The position numbers and the translations under genes are program-made. From Gnetum montanum (taxonomy: Eukaryota; Streptophyta; Gnetopsida; Gnetales; Gnetaceae): a DNA stretch of 64,000 nucleotides. The notes under the pieces are model-generated. The model made no database searches, was not told the DNA's origin, and was given only the letters and a program-made list of their open reading frames with translations. Positions 47,780-61,204 of this stretch are shown here, piece by piece. Each line of letters opens with the position of its first letter. Position 1 is the stretch's first letter. The stretch is from the NCBI GenBank assembly GCA_015680685.1, contig MNCI01008651.1, forward strand, positions 63,097-127,096. The letters are read 5' to 3'.

Positions 47780-50216
47780 GATGTTGGTTTGAAGGGGACT
47801 CGAATGAAGGTGAGATAGAGGAATTTGGAGGAGCAGGGTTACCAACCACTAATGTGTCTTAGGGTTTTGGTGGACTGCAAGGTCGAAAGAAGGGTCTTTT
47901 CTTTGTTCATGGTTCCAACCAGCTTGGTGGGTTAACTGGTTGTAGATTAACTATCCTCGTAGCATTTCTTTTCTGTGGTTGGGTAGGTAGTTCAACCTGC
48001 ATGGATGGAGCAAGAAACAGCTACGCAGGAGATGGAGGAGTAGGTGCAAGGATAGGAGAAGCATGAGGATAGTAGGTGGTATCCCTCCTTGGATAGGGTG
48101 ATTGGTATACTTTAGGAGGCTAATGGTAAGGTTGGTAAGCAACAACATGACCAAAGGAATCCCATGCAAATGAAGGTTGTTAAACATAGTAATCATAGGG
48201 AGCTGGTTTCTGATAAGGGTACCGTTGTCTTGGAGGTGGCAACATCCATGATTGTGGTTGCTGCCACTACTGGTATAATTTGTAGGGTCGTAGTGGAGTT
48301 CCACTTAGATAGTACTACTATGGTTGGTGGAACTATTAGGTATTGCCTTGTGGATAAGGCAATCTTTTGGGTGTTTACCTTTGCGCAAGTTGTGGATGTA
48401 AGGCATACACCCCAAATTCCTACAAGTATGACATAACTGGACAACATCCCTTAGGATGTTCATACTAATAGATGTCATAACCGCCATCATCATTTTAGTC
48501 ACTATCGATAGCCATCTCTATCATAGCCATTTTACCCATATCCTTAGATATGGTATGTTCAGCTTCCTTACATCTCTGACGCTCATGCTCACCACTTTGC
48601 TCCTTGGACTCTTCAACAATTTTTAAGATAGCTTGAAACCTATTGTCCATGGAGTCCCATAATTGGTCAACCTTAGCCATAATTTTATATTACAATTTTT
48701 GGAGTGGTAAGGTTTTCTAATTAGCCACCTCATCTGTGGTGATTTCATCCTCACTGTCACAAAATCGAACCCCCCTTTTGTGAATAGAAGGATCCCTATT
48801 GTATTCCTCTACACTTTCTCATTTTCTCAATTCTCCCTCCTCCTTAGCTACCTACTCAATAAATTTTTGGATCTAATGGACACTTAACTCTGTCAATCTT
48901 CCTTGAGCATAGATGCTAAGGGTTTTCCTTGTTTCAAACTGCAACCCATCTATGATATGGTGAAGTTGATCAAGCTAAGAGTATCCATGGCTGAGACACC
49001 TATGTAGCAAAGAATAGTATCAACTAATAGTAGCATCCAAGGGCTCATGGTTTTCTTGTTTCCACCCTTAAATCTACTTCCTTAGATTGGATACTCGAGA
49101 CTATGTTTGATATTTATCATTAAACAATTCCAACATCGTACTCCATCGCCTAATTGATTCTAGCTCCAAGGATCAATACCAATTTTCTGCTTCCTTTATG
49201 AGTATCCTTGGAAATAATTTTAGCTTCTGCGAATCATTTACAATATTCTGCAAGGTACATACATCTTGGAAGGCCTAAAGATGATTTTGTGGATTAGCAT
49301 CATATCCTCCCTCAAACCAATGGATGTTTTTCATGTCTAGCCTTTTTATTTTGCTATCTTTCACGTGCCTTGTTGGAATCCTCACGACCTCTGCAATGTT
49401 CAACATGCCCCGAGTGGCAAGTAAAGGTTCATCAAGGCCATGGTGATGGTGCCTACAATGTTCTCTACTAGCCCTTCTTTCTTGATGATGGGTCTCTCTG
49501 GATTGTCCATGCCTTTGGTCGCGACTATCCTGATGGTCCCTTTTGTTGGTTTGGTCCTATCGGTCACCTTTGTCATGGTTATTCCTTCTACAGCCACAAT
49601 CTGAGCTAGATGAAGAAGAGGAAGGAGATGATGAAGGAGAAGAAGAAGGAGAAATTTCTCTACATTGACACCTATCACTCTTCCTTCGATGCCCATGACC
49701 ACGATCATGATCATGACCTCCTTTTTCTCCCTTCTCCTAACTTGCCTCTCCAGATCCATTTTTGTCATTGGATCTATTTTGATCAGAACCTGGATTATGA
49801 ATTGTGCATTGTATGTTCTAGTTGAGGGCTCCTTGAACAAAGTAAAAGGAAGGAGAATCACTAAAGAAGTGGTCACCTCCATCAAATGGGCCAAGTGGAG
49901 GTGGAAAAGTATTTGATCCCTTGCCCTGCACAAGCTCGTGTTGGTGCTCCAGCTAATGATCCCTTAATCTTGGTGCTTTAGTGAGATGATAATCCCTTGA
50001 GTCAGGATCTCACATCTTGTACTCTCTGTGAAGATGTTAAAACCCATGTTGTGTGAGTAGTAGCTGGAGCATTGCATGACACACCACCGTAGTAGTTCAT
50101 CTTGATGCAAGATGAAGATGAAGTCAAGTAGATACTCATTGGGATGAGCATATACCACCTGGTATTGCTAAGGCACCTAGACTGCCCTAGGCAAAGATGG
50201 GCTCCTGTGAGAAGAA
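47780..50216 (-). pseudogene. gag and Pro-rich linker relic of element E
   Basis: Minus strand. The homologue of the A start reads YSSHRSPSLPRA with the ATG changed to ATT (near 50215), then VVYAHPNEYLLDFIFILHQDELLRW (50158-50085), a charged R/D/H-rich stretch (49930-49400), capsid pieces (about 49330-48850), the compact Cys/His motif (48479-48444) and a Pro/Gln/Tyr-rich linker to 47780. Multiple frames are used. Confidence 0.75.
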
Positions 50217-50370
50217 TAAATTTTGTGTTAATGAACTTATAGGCAGTGTGCAATTAAGGTTTAACTTAATTATAATAATAATTTTTGTTTTCATAAGATT
50301 TGACTCTTAGGGTTTGAACAATGAGGTTACTAAGTTTCACTCGATTTAGATAGCGCACATAGAACTACAG

Positions 50371-50388
50371 TCCCCGATAATGGCACCA
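50371..50388 (-). promoter_or_regulatory. Decayed tRNA-Asp primer site of element E
   Basis: The plus text TCCCCGATAATGGCACCA differs from the tRNA-Asp end TCCCCGGCAACGGCGCCA at four transition-type positions. It is one base from the LTR. Confidence 0.85.
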
Positions 50389-50389
50389 A

Positions 50390-51245
50390 TGATGAGTGGC
50401 GAGGTACCCCCTACGCCCAACCATATGAATCACAGGTGTTCACATGCGATCCAATCGAATTCCACAAACTATAATTACTAAGTACACCAGAGCTAAATAG
50501 TGCATGCATGTTGTCCGTTCGTTGTCTTCCCAGTCCCACTTGTGAAATGCAATTGTATGATTAAGTGTGACTGAGGTGTAAAATTTTTATTATTTTGTGT
50601 TTTATCAAATTACCCACCTAGAACAAGAATAAAATTAAGAGTAATTAAATGCTAGGTAAACTATGGTCAAATCTAGCCTAACACAAGTAATTATTTCAAC
50701 TTCCTGAACACATCCTGAACTTTGTGTAAACACTACTGGGTTTTCAAACGCTAATCATTTCTAAGCTACCAAGTGTCACACGTATGTTCGAAGGGGTCAT
50801 GCTTGTGAATTTTAATAAGTTGCTTGATTAATCAAAATTTAATTACTGCATGAATAACATTAATGAAGGTTGCATGAAACCACAATATATAAATGCATAA
50901 GAAAGAAAGTCTCAAGTGTTGCAAGGATGAATCAAAGAGTTTGTCTTTATTGCCAACACAATGGTATGTTCAAGTACATCAATGCTTGAATAAAGATCCA
51001 TTCACACTTAGACCTCCTACTATAGGCACTTGGAAAATATTCTAACTCTCAAATGGACAAATTGCAAGAGTTTCACTCCTTAACTACCAAAAAATACCCT
51101 CAATCGTGTGCCTGGGGGCTATATTTATAGACTCAGGAGTAACCCTACAATATTGAATGTACGATATCACATCTTGGGCCACGATATCAGGTACCTGATA
51201 TCGCAGCCACTTTGATATCAGAGTTTATGAAAACATGATTTATCA
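50390..51245 (-). repeat. 5' LTR of element E
   Basis: 856 bp, partner of 39875-40742. It includes a 22-bp perfect palindrome (51182-51203) in the GATATC array position and a TATA-like tract (plus tatttataga, about 51122). Confidence 0.9.
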
Positions 51246-54200
51246 ACATTGAATTGCAAAGCTCGTAAAAGATGAGTACCAAGCGTCAAGTGAAGCAACA
51301 CTGAAAGGTGACTAGTGATTCCCTCTCACCAGGTATAGGCCTAATTATGGTGGCAATGCTAGATTACCTCTACGTAGTAGATGTCAAAGGAAAGAAACCC
51401 CAATAAACCCTTAAAACATGACCTAGATACATTATTTCAACATTAATAAAAATTTCTTTTCATTTATTTCTCCATTTTTCCTTGCATTTATTACATATAA
51501 TATCAAATGTTATTTATACTTAATGTTTGCCATAACTTCCAAGAATAGGATGTTACAATAGGACACATGTTGTTTCATATGCATAACTGAAATACGATAA
51601 ATAAACTGTCTTTTCTTTAAACTATAGATAAACCATTTTGCAGCTAAACCATGTGAGGTAGAGAGGAAAGAGAGGAATAACATAATGAAAATTTAGATAA
51701 GAAGAAAGAGGAGGTTGTGGGGATTTGGAGAAAAGGAAAGAAAGAACAAAAGAAAGATTTTGAAAATTAAGTTTATAAGAAGGCTTATAATCAAAACCTA
51801 AAATTTTTGCATAGTTTGAATTATTTAATTTAAATTTGATAGGTGCATTTAATAAGTTATTTTTAATTTCATGAATTAAATAATATAGGGTGTTAGACTC
51901 TAAAAAATAATAATAATCAAATAGTATTAAATAATAGGTTTACGTTCTTACTTTAATGAAGTGGATACAATCTACTTGTTAAAGTTTTGTATCTTTTACT
52001 TGTTATTTCTGTTGATGCTAAGTTATAAATTTTTTAAATATTTAATGGTTGAATATTAAAATTCAATTACCCCTACAATTTTTTCTTTCATTATTTATTA
52101 TGTCTTTATGAATATTTGGTTATGCATATTTTATTTTAAGGGGATGTTGAAACCTAAAGAAATGACTATAAGTATATTCCAAGACATATAGTGAATAGGA
52201 TACATTAGAGTAATTATATAGGAAAATAATGATGCCTCAAGTGTAACTAAAAAGGTAATGAACTAACCAATCAAGCCACCTATCACTGGCTTATATATTT
52301 TATTTTGTATTATACACATATAATTATATAACACTATGTTCATGGAGCATTTAGGAACCTATCTCCACCTAGGTCATACTACATGTAATTTTAGGTCATC
52401 AAACTAGAATTCTAAGTTTTTTTTTAATTAAAATTAAATATTCTCTAGAACAAATTTATATGGGAAAGTATCTTAGGATGATGTCCCACCTAGAATCTAA
52501 TCTTACCAAAACATCTAGAATGTTGAAAAATTGTCAGATTTCATTCTTGATTCATTAGAATTAGAGCTATGATGTTCATTCTAAGTAAATTTCAAAATTA
52601 CTAGAAAAATGAAAACCTCCCATCTCCCTATGAACATGTTGCCTCATTTGTTCCTTCTATATAAAAAGCTTGTTTTCATGTGTTCATGTTATGAAAATTA
52701 TTCTATGTGTGATTGTGGGAAATGGAATTATGAATGCTTACACATACCTTGGAAATATGTCACATTGCATGTAATATCTCTTGTCTTATATATAGGCCCT
52801 TGCCTTTTCATTACATTTCACATTTGTTTGTGAGATACTTTAGACATATGGATTTGGAGAAAAGAGAGAGAATATTACAAGTGTTTTCAAAGGAAAATAA
52901 AATGTTAGAAGGAAATTTTTGAAGGCTATTGATATTTTGTAAGAAGCCTTATTTAAATTTTTTCCATGATGCTACCCTACTTTGTTCTTAATTTTGTACT
53001 TTTTCTCTCTATTACCTAACTCTTTGCTAATATTTTATTATTTTTATTATTAAGAAAAGATCATGTTAAATTTTTTCCTTTTTGGACTTATGTTGTATAG
53101 AGATTATACTAAAATTTTGTTCAGTTCATTTTAAATATTTTTGATGAATTTTTGGAATACATGGAAACTCTACCCAACTTGCTTCTCTAATAGTTTATGA
53201 TTATTTTGGATTAGTCCTTGGTATCATATGGGAGTTTGCAATAATTTTGTGTAATTTTTGTTATTTTTGAAAATCTCTGAAAATGGAAACATGAAAGAAA
53301 ATAAGATAAAATATGATATTTGAGATGAGGTTTTGCTTAGTTAGTAGTGGAAACCAGGAATCTTTGATATGCTTCCATCTACAGGCTATAGCAAGGTATT
53401 TTTTAGTGGGCCTTACCCTATGGGAACAATGGTTAGGATGGATTTCCAACCTTAGATTTTGATTGATAAGTTCATGTGTGATTGAGGATTCAGTCAAGAC
53501 CATGATACTAAGTACTTGAATCTATTAGTATGTGGTAAGACATAAATAAGACTTGTTCTTTTAAGGTATGTGTCAATGACTACTAACGACGTTAACTGTG
53601 AGACTATTACCAAAACTTGACCATTAGGAACTTGTTTTATTTCACTGACAATAATCCAATATTAGTAATAAGGTTAACCAAGGCCTTTCAGTATGTTTTA
53701 ACAACAAGGATAAGCTAAGGTCTATTGTTTGGAGATTCCTAGATTAAATATACAATATTTGACTTTTTGTAAATTTTGTAGCATTTTTTCAATTTTGAAA
53801 TATTTTAAACAATTTAATTAAAAATTTTGATCTACTCTTATCCTTGTACTTTTGGTCCAAAACCTTATATGATCTATAAATAGGGAAAATAAAATAACTC
53901 CTCCTACAATTTAATGTAAAGAGCCTAGAGGAGATAAGAAAAAGCTAGAGGAGGGACATGAGATGATAATTGACTCAGTTCTATAGATGATGAACCTTTG
54001 AGATTTGAAACTCAATTTTTTGCATCTTTTTTATATTTGTAAAATAGAAAACTTGTACAAATATTGGATATTTATGCCACATGGTTGTTTTGTAAATAAA
54101 TAATGAATTATAATAGTTATAACGATGTTATCTTTTCCATCTTCTCTAGGACGTTGCAAAGATCAATTTTTATAATAATATTTTCATCAATATTATTATT

Positions 54201-55599
54201 CTAATATTGAACATATTATTTTATTAATAAGATTCAAACATGAATAGCTTTATTTCTAGATGTTTATTTGAGGTGAAACAAGTATCGTTGGGATCAACAT
54301 ACTTTGCAACTATGCATTTTATTTTATTTTCTAATATTTACTTTCTAATAGGTACAATACTTTATTATTTTATTATACTTATTTTTCTTTAATTATTATT
54401 AAAAATATTAGAGAATTTTATAATGCCATGTCCTTTTATTTTCTTTATGCTTGTAAATAACTATTTTAGAGATAAGCAACTATATTTATTAGTTAGTTAG
54501 ATCATGATTAGATCTAGATCTTTGGGGTTTAAACATTTCTACTAGTTATTTATAGGATATTATAGAAAATTAATAAGGAGTTACATAGGTAGTACAAAAT
54601 CATGGATTTTTCTTTAAATACTAATACATCTAATACTTTTAGTAATTATTTTATTTATTTGATTTTTAAAAAAAATTTAGTAACATTATTCTATTTTAGT
54701 TGATGTTAGCATCCTATTAAAGATGGAAAATAAGCAAATAAAAATGCTACAATAAAAAATTGAAAATCATATGTGAAAATACAAAGGTTACAACAAAAAT
54801 TAGCTACATTGCAAAGATATAACTATGCTTTTAAATAAAAAGAAGACAAAAAAATATGACTTCAAATCATCACTCTAATAGAGTATGAAGGATCCATTAT
54901 TAGTGATACTTAAAAAAGAAATCAAAAGAATTTTTGGGCAACCAAAGATTAACTACAAACCAATATGTGTCTTATCTAAAATAAAAATATGTGTAAGAAA
55001 AATGTAGTACATCTAAGACATAATAGAAAATTGTCAAAGTTATCCTAAACTATTAAGGAAGTTACAAGAGCTAAGGGAGAAAATAAAGTACTCTATTAAT
55101 TTCTACAAAACACCTGTATGACTTCCTTAGATGGTTTAGTGAAGAAACCTAGAATTGACAATCCATAAGTTTATAAAGAATCATCACTTGGAGCCATAGT
55201 ACTCACCCCACTAAGTAGGGTCCTAAGAGGGTTTATAGATAGTGAAAGCCTAACTTCTTTGTGTGGCTATGTCGATGCTCAAACCCAAGTCTTCAACTTG
55301 AGAAATGAGTACCTTACAATCACTCATTATATTTTTTATATATTGATATATGCATATATATGTTGTAAATGATGGAGATATTTTTAGATAATATACTTAT
55401 TTTGGATACACATATAGATGTGATATGAATATTTAATAAAGTGTAGGGTATGCTTGTAATTATTTATTTTTATTATGTATTTACATTTGATTATTATAAT
55501 TTTTATATTAATTTGATTTAGTACAAAATGAAGGGAACAAGCTTAGTTAACAACATTCCAACTGAAAATATCCAACATGCAAAACCACCCACAATCAAA
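51246..55599. other. A+T-rich intergenic with a diverged third copy of the 300-bp unit
   Basis: 51790-52375 resembles the 38812-39405 units (AAAGTTTTGTATCTTTTA, TTCATGGAGCATT), with about 130 bp inserted. A TATA-type stretch (CTATAAATAGGGAAAATAAA, about 53875) looks like LTR promoter remains, possibly of the gag relic that follows. No coding region recognised. Confidence 0.5.
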
Positions 55600-56720
55600 C
55601 ATTTAAATAGCTATTAATCTTTCAACAAAATGAAAATCAAAATAATCATAATGGAGTCCACAGGAATGAAGAAATAGATAGGACTAGAAAAGATTAATAT
55701 ATAGCTTTAGAAGAATAAATTCCTCCACCTCTCTAGTACTAAAGATTCCACTATTTTTAAGAAGCAAGTGAAAGGACTAAAGAAATATTTTAGAAGCTTA
55801 CATTGTGCTACAATGGAAAATGCCTCTTTGGCTATTTATTAGCTATAAGATGCACTTGAATGATGGTGGATTGTAGAAGAAAGAACTACAAATTGAGAAG
55901 ATGAGGAGATAGAATGAAAATAATTCATAGAGGTATTGAAAGATAGATTTCTTTTTAAGGCTTATAAGGAAATGAATGAAGATAAATTTAATTAGTTATT
56001 TCAAAGAGTCATGACTATTCATGATTATGAAACTACATTTACTAAATTATGTAAATAGGATTCCTATGTTCTAGAAAATCAATTTATATGTCACAAAAAG
56101 TTTGTAACATGTTTGAGGCCCTCCATCAAGACTATTGTTGCAACACTAACTCTAGATACTTATAAGGAGACATGGGCTAGAACCATCATTGTGAAAAGAG
56201 ATCAAATGAAAGATGCAACTTAAAAAGATATGAAAAAAAAAAAAAAGAACTAGCTAGAGCTAAATAGGAGAAGTTTAAATAGCCTAAGAAATCAAATGGA
56301 CTAGTTCAATAATAACCTAGGGGATCAAATGAACTATCTTATCCATTCAATCTTAGGTTTATACTAAAATCAAATATTTGCTTCTACTATAAAGAAGTTA
56401 TCCTTTTAAAAAAATTTCCAAAGTTGCTTCAAAATAAAAATGCTATGCATAAGCAAAGAATGGAACTAGTGACTTCAAATCCTAGGTCATTCAAGAAAAT
56501 AGAGGGACCTCTAATAATTAAGGAATAAGTGGAAGACCAATGAATCAAGATTGAATTTATGCTATAACAAGAAGATTTGTACAAGAATTAACATTATGGT
56601 TGGAATTGAAGGTACACTTTATGCACAACCTCTTCTTATTATTTTTTATCTTAGAGCTAGTCATTCTTTTATTGATAATCAAATTATTACATTCAATAAC
56701 CTAATCTAGCCTACAAAGCA
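55600..56720 (+). pseudogene. Gypsy gag-protease relic (unrelated to A family)
   Basis: Plus strand: FIEVLKDRFLFKAYKEMNED, LFQRVMTIHDYETTFTKLCK, FVTCLRPSIKTIVATLTLDT, KETWARTIIVKRDQ (about 55870-56220) follow the pattern of chromovirus-type gag (QG-TVAEY--F--L, F--GL). Then VGIEGTLYAQPLLIIFYLRA and SHSFIDNQIITF (about 56595-56700) is the protease region, the usual DSGA-HSFI with DSG lost. Many stops; no RT follows. Confidence 0.7.
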
Positions 56721-57604
56721 TGAGAAAATAAGGAAAAATGAAGAAAAAAAGGAAAATATAACACAATGATAAAAAAATTGATGAGCAATAACAACAAACT
56801 TATTAAATTAAAACCAAAGCAATGGTCCATGGAAAGCAAGCTTGCCTTATCTCTCCCAATATAATTTAGTTAAAAATATAACTTATAAATATTAAAGGAT
56901 AACAATTACTCTTAAGTTCAAATATTATCTAATAATATTACTCTTAAAGCCATATCTTATTAACATCATAATTATTAAAGAATGATTACATTGCATCTCA
57001 TGTCCATGTCTGTCATTTTATTATTAAATAATAACCAGAATATCATGTATATCTCATAAACTAAAAAATACTAGAGAATCACATAAAAATTCATACATCT
57101 CAAATCTTAACGTAACAACATTCTAGAATTCCATAATAGTAACTATAATGAAATTTCTATCTATGCCTCATCACCTCCAAGACTACCACTTACATATCTA
57201 TCTAAAATACAATATAAAGAGGGAACAATCTACTATGATTGAGCAAAGAAACATAAAATGAACTGATTAGTTGATCTATAGCCAACAACCATGGAGCAAG
57301 GGAGGATAATTTGGGTTATTAATCATACACAACATCTTAGTACATATAAATTCCATGTATTAGCATAATAAAATCATAAAAAAAAGGCATCTTCCACCAT
57401 TATCAACCAACAAATAACTATGGCAACTAGCACGTACCTCTTAGTGTATCATGTGTAACATATTGTCACATACACTTTCCATTAACCAATTACCATGATA
57501 TGTCATATTTTAATATCTTTTAATAGTTTTATGGATAAGATGGCTTTCATTAATTTTGAAGTATTCCTATTCCAATTGCAAAAATTTAGTACATTTTTCA
57601 TTAT
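56721..57604. other. A+T-rich, nothing recognised
   Basis: No motif follows the protease relic. Reverse transcriptase would be expected here but is not readable, so the element is cut or decayed. Confidence 0.5.
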
Positions 57605-58470
57605 TCATGAGCAATGAGTGTCCCCTATAACCCAACCAAAAAAATCAAAAGTGTTCACACATAACTTAATTTTATTCTATGAACTAGATTAGTGAAGTAT
57701 CTATATCGTTAAGTGTGATCAAGTATCAATGTCTTTCTAGTTATACTCATGTAGCCCTTAGTACATATAGTTAATTATAACTAAGATACATGATTGATGA
57801 TCATGATGGATCATAATTAAATTATTATTCAAATATCAAAATATAGAAATTTAAACTATGTTAATCTAAGTACAACAAAGAAAGTTTAGTCTATTATACA
57901 TGTCTTGGATACATATATTTACTACTGGGATTCCCAAATGTAGCACTTTTGGGCTAATCAAGCATTAACATTACTAGTTACCAAGTAAACATATGTTACA
58001 CTTGAAGTGATCATATCGAGACCATCATATTCTAATGTATAATGGAAAGTAAATCATTAACTTAGTTCATGTGAAAGTAAACATTAAGCTATATGCATGA
58101 GCAAGTAAATTGTATTAAAACTAAATTTTAATCTAAGTCAAAGTGCTACAATGATGATGAATCAATCTCAATCTTATTTCTATCATGAAATGTATCCAAG
58201 TACAAGATCACTCAAATAAAACTTCATCAATTAGTTTAAGTTTACACTGTAGGTACTCATTGATTATTCTATAACTTCTATAGAAATAAACTATAAGAGC
58301 TTCACTATATTAATAACCAAAATGGTGTATTTAGTGTAATAGGTGAATAGTATTTATAGACTTCACATACCCTAAATATATCACATTTTTGATATCATAT
58401 AAAAGCATATGATATCATAGCTAAAATATTGCAAGTATGATGTCAAACATGAAAAAATAGGTATTCATCA
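57605..58470 (-). repeat. 3' LTR of element G
   Basis: 866 bp, aligned by TCCCCTATAACCCAACC, AAGTGTTCACAC, TACTGGGATTCCCAAA, the TACCAAGT segment, and decayed GATATC centres at 58386-58440. It ends TTCATCA. The partner begins at 63250. Confidence 0.75.
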
Positions 58471-59779
58471 TACCTTTACAACTAACTAAAAACTCATCCT
58501 TGAGTTAAATAAAAATGGGATAGATTTTATTATAAAATTATGGAGATGACTCAACCTACTAACTAACCTGTCTTGACTCAAGGATCAAATTATAAATTTT
58601 GAAACTAAAACTGAAATTTTTATTTATGTCCACAAAGACCCCTTAAATCTATCAAACTAGTTTCAAAATTTCTTTTCTAGAATTTTATAAAATTTATAAC
58701 TCACTATTACCTAATATATCCAAGTATTTTACAAAATGAAAAAACACTAGAGAGACATCAAAAATTATAAAATTGGTAAGTCTTCAAAAACCTCCTTCAA
58801 CAACAAGTCTTCATGTTGTTCTAGGTGGTGGTGGATTCTCCTATTATGGTGGCTTATGGAGTTGGTTAGTAACTTATTCCACTATATAGAAATAATCAAG
58901 AATGGCCTAGTACTTCTCTACATCCATCCATGAATCATCAATGCTCCAAGCTAGATCGACTAATTTTGTAGTTATTGGGATTTGTCACAAATATGATAGA
59001 TTTGAAAACATTATGCTCTTTCAAATAAACTAGCTAGCAAATAGTCAACACTTCATGTCAAATGATATAACTTTCTCCTTTGGCTCATGATATTCTGCTA
59101 ATCTATTTGCTAGATCCTTTGTGACATCACATTACTTGGTGTATTAGATTCAAAGCATATCTACCTTTGTGATTATTGCTTATAATTTTCTCTATCTTAT
59201 CATGAAGTTTGTTCTCATGATTGAACAATGCAAAAGTTGCTACTTCTTATTTCTTCACTTCAGTTCTTAGGCAACTAGTTGTTAACATGGAAAGAATAAC
59301 CTAGCAAAGGTTAGCAAGCTTCATGTAGTATGTTAGCTCCTCTATTCATAAGTCATTTGTTTTAGTTTATGCTAATGCACTATTAAGATTCTATTAAGGA
59401 TGCTTTTCCAATGATCATCTATAGATTATTGCAAAGTAGCATGAATGTAGGCCTTAGCTACTCTAATCTCCTTCTCATTGATCTTCTTTTGAAGACTTAC
59501 CTATTCCCTATAATGTCTTTTGAACATATCCTATTTGGTTATCTCATTCTTCCAAGTTCCAATATCAATTTTGAATCTTTGTTGTAATGATCATACCCTT
59601 TCCATTAAGAGATTTCTATTTTCTCATGCCAATCTCTTAATGTTTGCATCGTCCTTTACAAATTGTTCACAGAGGTGACTCAACTGGTTGTCCAACTGTA
59701 ATATCACCACTATACCTATCTAAGAAATTTTAATATTTATTTCTTGCTATTTTATCCAATATTTGGTCCATACATAATA

Positions 59780-60010
59780 ATGGAAAGTAATTCTTTAAGG
59801 TTTTCATATTCAAAAACCTAAAGTGGGCTTACCCTCTCACTATCGATGATAAGATAAATGAATCCATCTTTTAAAAGTTTTTAAAACTCTATCTTCACTA
59901 CCTATTTCAACTTTGGATTTAGTCTGTGTTATGATTGACATTTAAACTTGATAGTGGGATCTATATAAATTTTTTTCTAGCATATATATGGATCAATTCC
60001 TACTATATCA
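59780..60010 (-). pseudogene. RT start of element G
   Basis: The nucleotide sequence follows 46600-46800 of E block by block (TTACCCTCTCACTATCGAT compared with TAACCCACTCACTGTCTAC; ACAGTGGGATC-type and AGCATATATATGGATC-like parts). Reading frames are lost. Confidence 0.65.
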
Positions 60011-60589
60011 TCATATGACTAGTCGAAGGCTATTGGTCATTTATTCACATCTTCCATTTTTTTGGTCGAAGGCTATGACTAGTCAAAGGCTTTTTTATTA
60101 GTTCTACATTCATAATTATTGGTTTTCCATTTTTTAGAAAGATGTATTCAAGAGACTCTCACAATGTTTTTAATTTCATTAGCTTAGACACAAGTTCTTC
60201 TAAAATTTCCAACTCTCCCTAATCAGTATCTTCCTCTTGCACATTTCCTATCTATGAGAGTTACTGTCATGTGTGCTCCATCTCATCTAGCTTCTTCATA
60301 GAAGAGCTAGTAATTGCTTGCTATGGTTCCATGCAAATTGATAAGCTACAACTTTCATCTACTATCAACCACTAGACATCCTCCTATTTACTAGTTGTTG
60401 TGTACAAGTACTTTTGAATATACACTTTTTCTTCACATAAACTACATATTGTAATGCTTCTTTATTTGAATATCCAAGCTTTATGCATTCAATTACATCT
60501 CATATCATTGTACATAATGCATTTAACTATTTTTTTCTCTATCACTCTACATTCATTTTTCTTATAAATTTACAAGGAAAGATCCTTGA

Positions 60590-60920
60590 TTCCAAGCTTG
60601 GCATTAATTATTCTTATCCAAGCTAATTCCTTGATAATGGAAAACTCTCCTTTGCAATAATCCACATGGATAACAAAGAAATCTACTAGGTAAGACCACC
60701 TACAAATGATGGTTACAATGTCCTCCACCTATCCCAAGAAAATACTAATGGACTAATCTACAAGCTCCAACCTAATGTTGCACTTTTTGAGTGGCAACAC
60801 ATTTCATGCTTTGTACATCTCCTAAGAGATTAAGATCAATCTAGAAACTATGTCAAATAGAGCCTTGCATGATGGATTTCTTGTAATCTGTAAGTAAATT
60901 AGAAGGCTTCCATGATTAGT
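60590..60920 (-). pseudogene. Protease region of element G
   Basis: Aligned at DNA level to 47350-47660 of E (GATCCTTGATTCCAAGCTTGG, GAAAACTCTCCTTTGCAA, ATGGTTACAATGTCCTCCACC). The active site is no longer readable. Confidence 0.65.
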
Positions 60921-61204
60921 TCTTTTCTTGGAAAGGCTACCTACTTTAATCTAGTTAGTAACAGCATGGGTTAACATAACAGTTTGTACATTCAGGTTTT
61001 GATTTAAAGGTAGCTCATTTGAGAAATTAGAGGATGATTATTTTAAAGTGAAATACATAACCACTAATTCTTACATGAGTTTAGATGGATTGATAATTCT
61101 AAAGGAGGAACACTTCTCAAGCTTGTGCTTAGAAAAACTTGAACCATCATTGACTTCCTTTTGAGGTCTAAATCATATGCCCTTGACTCCTATAAATGTG
61201 ACAT

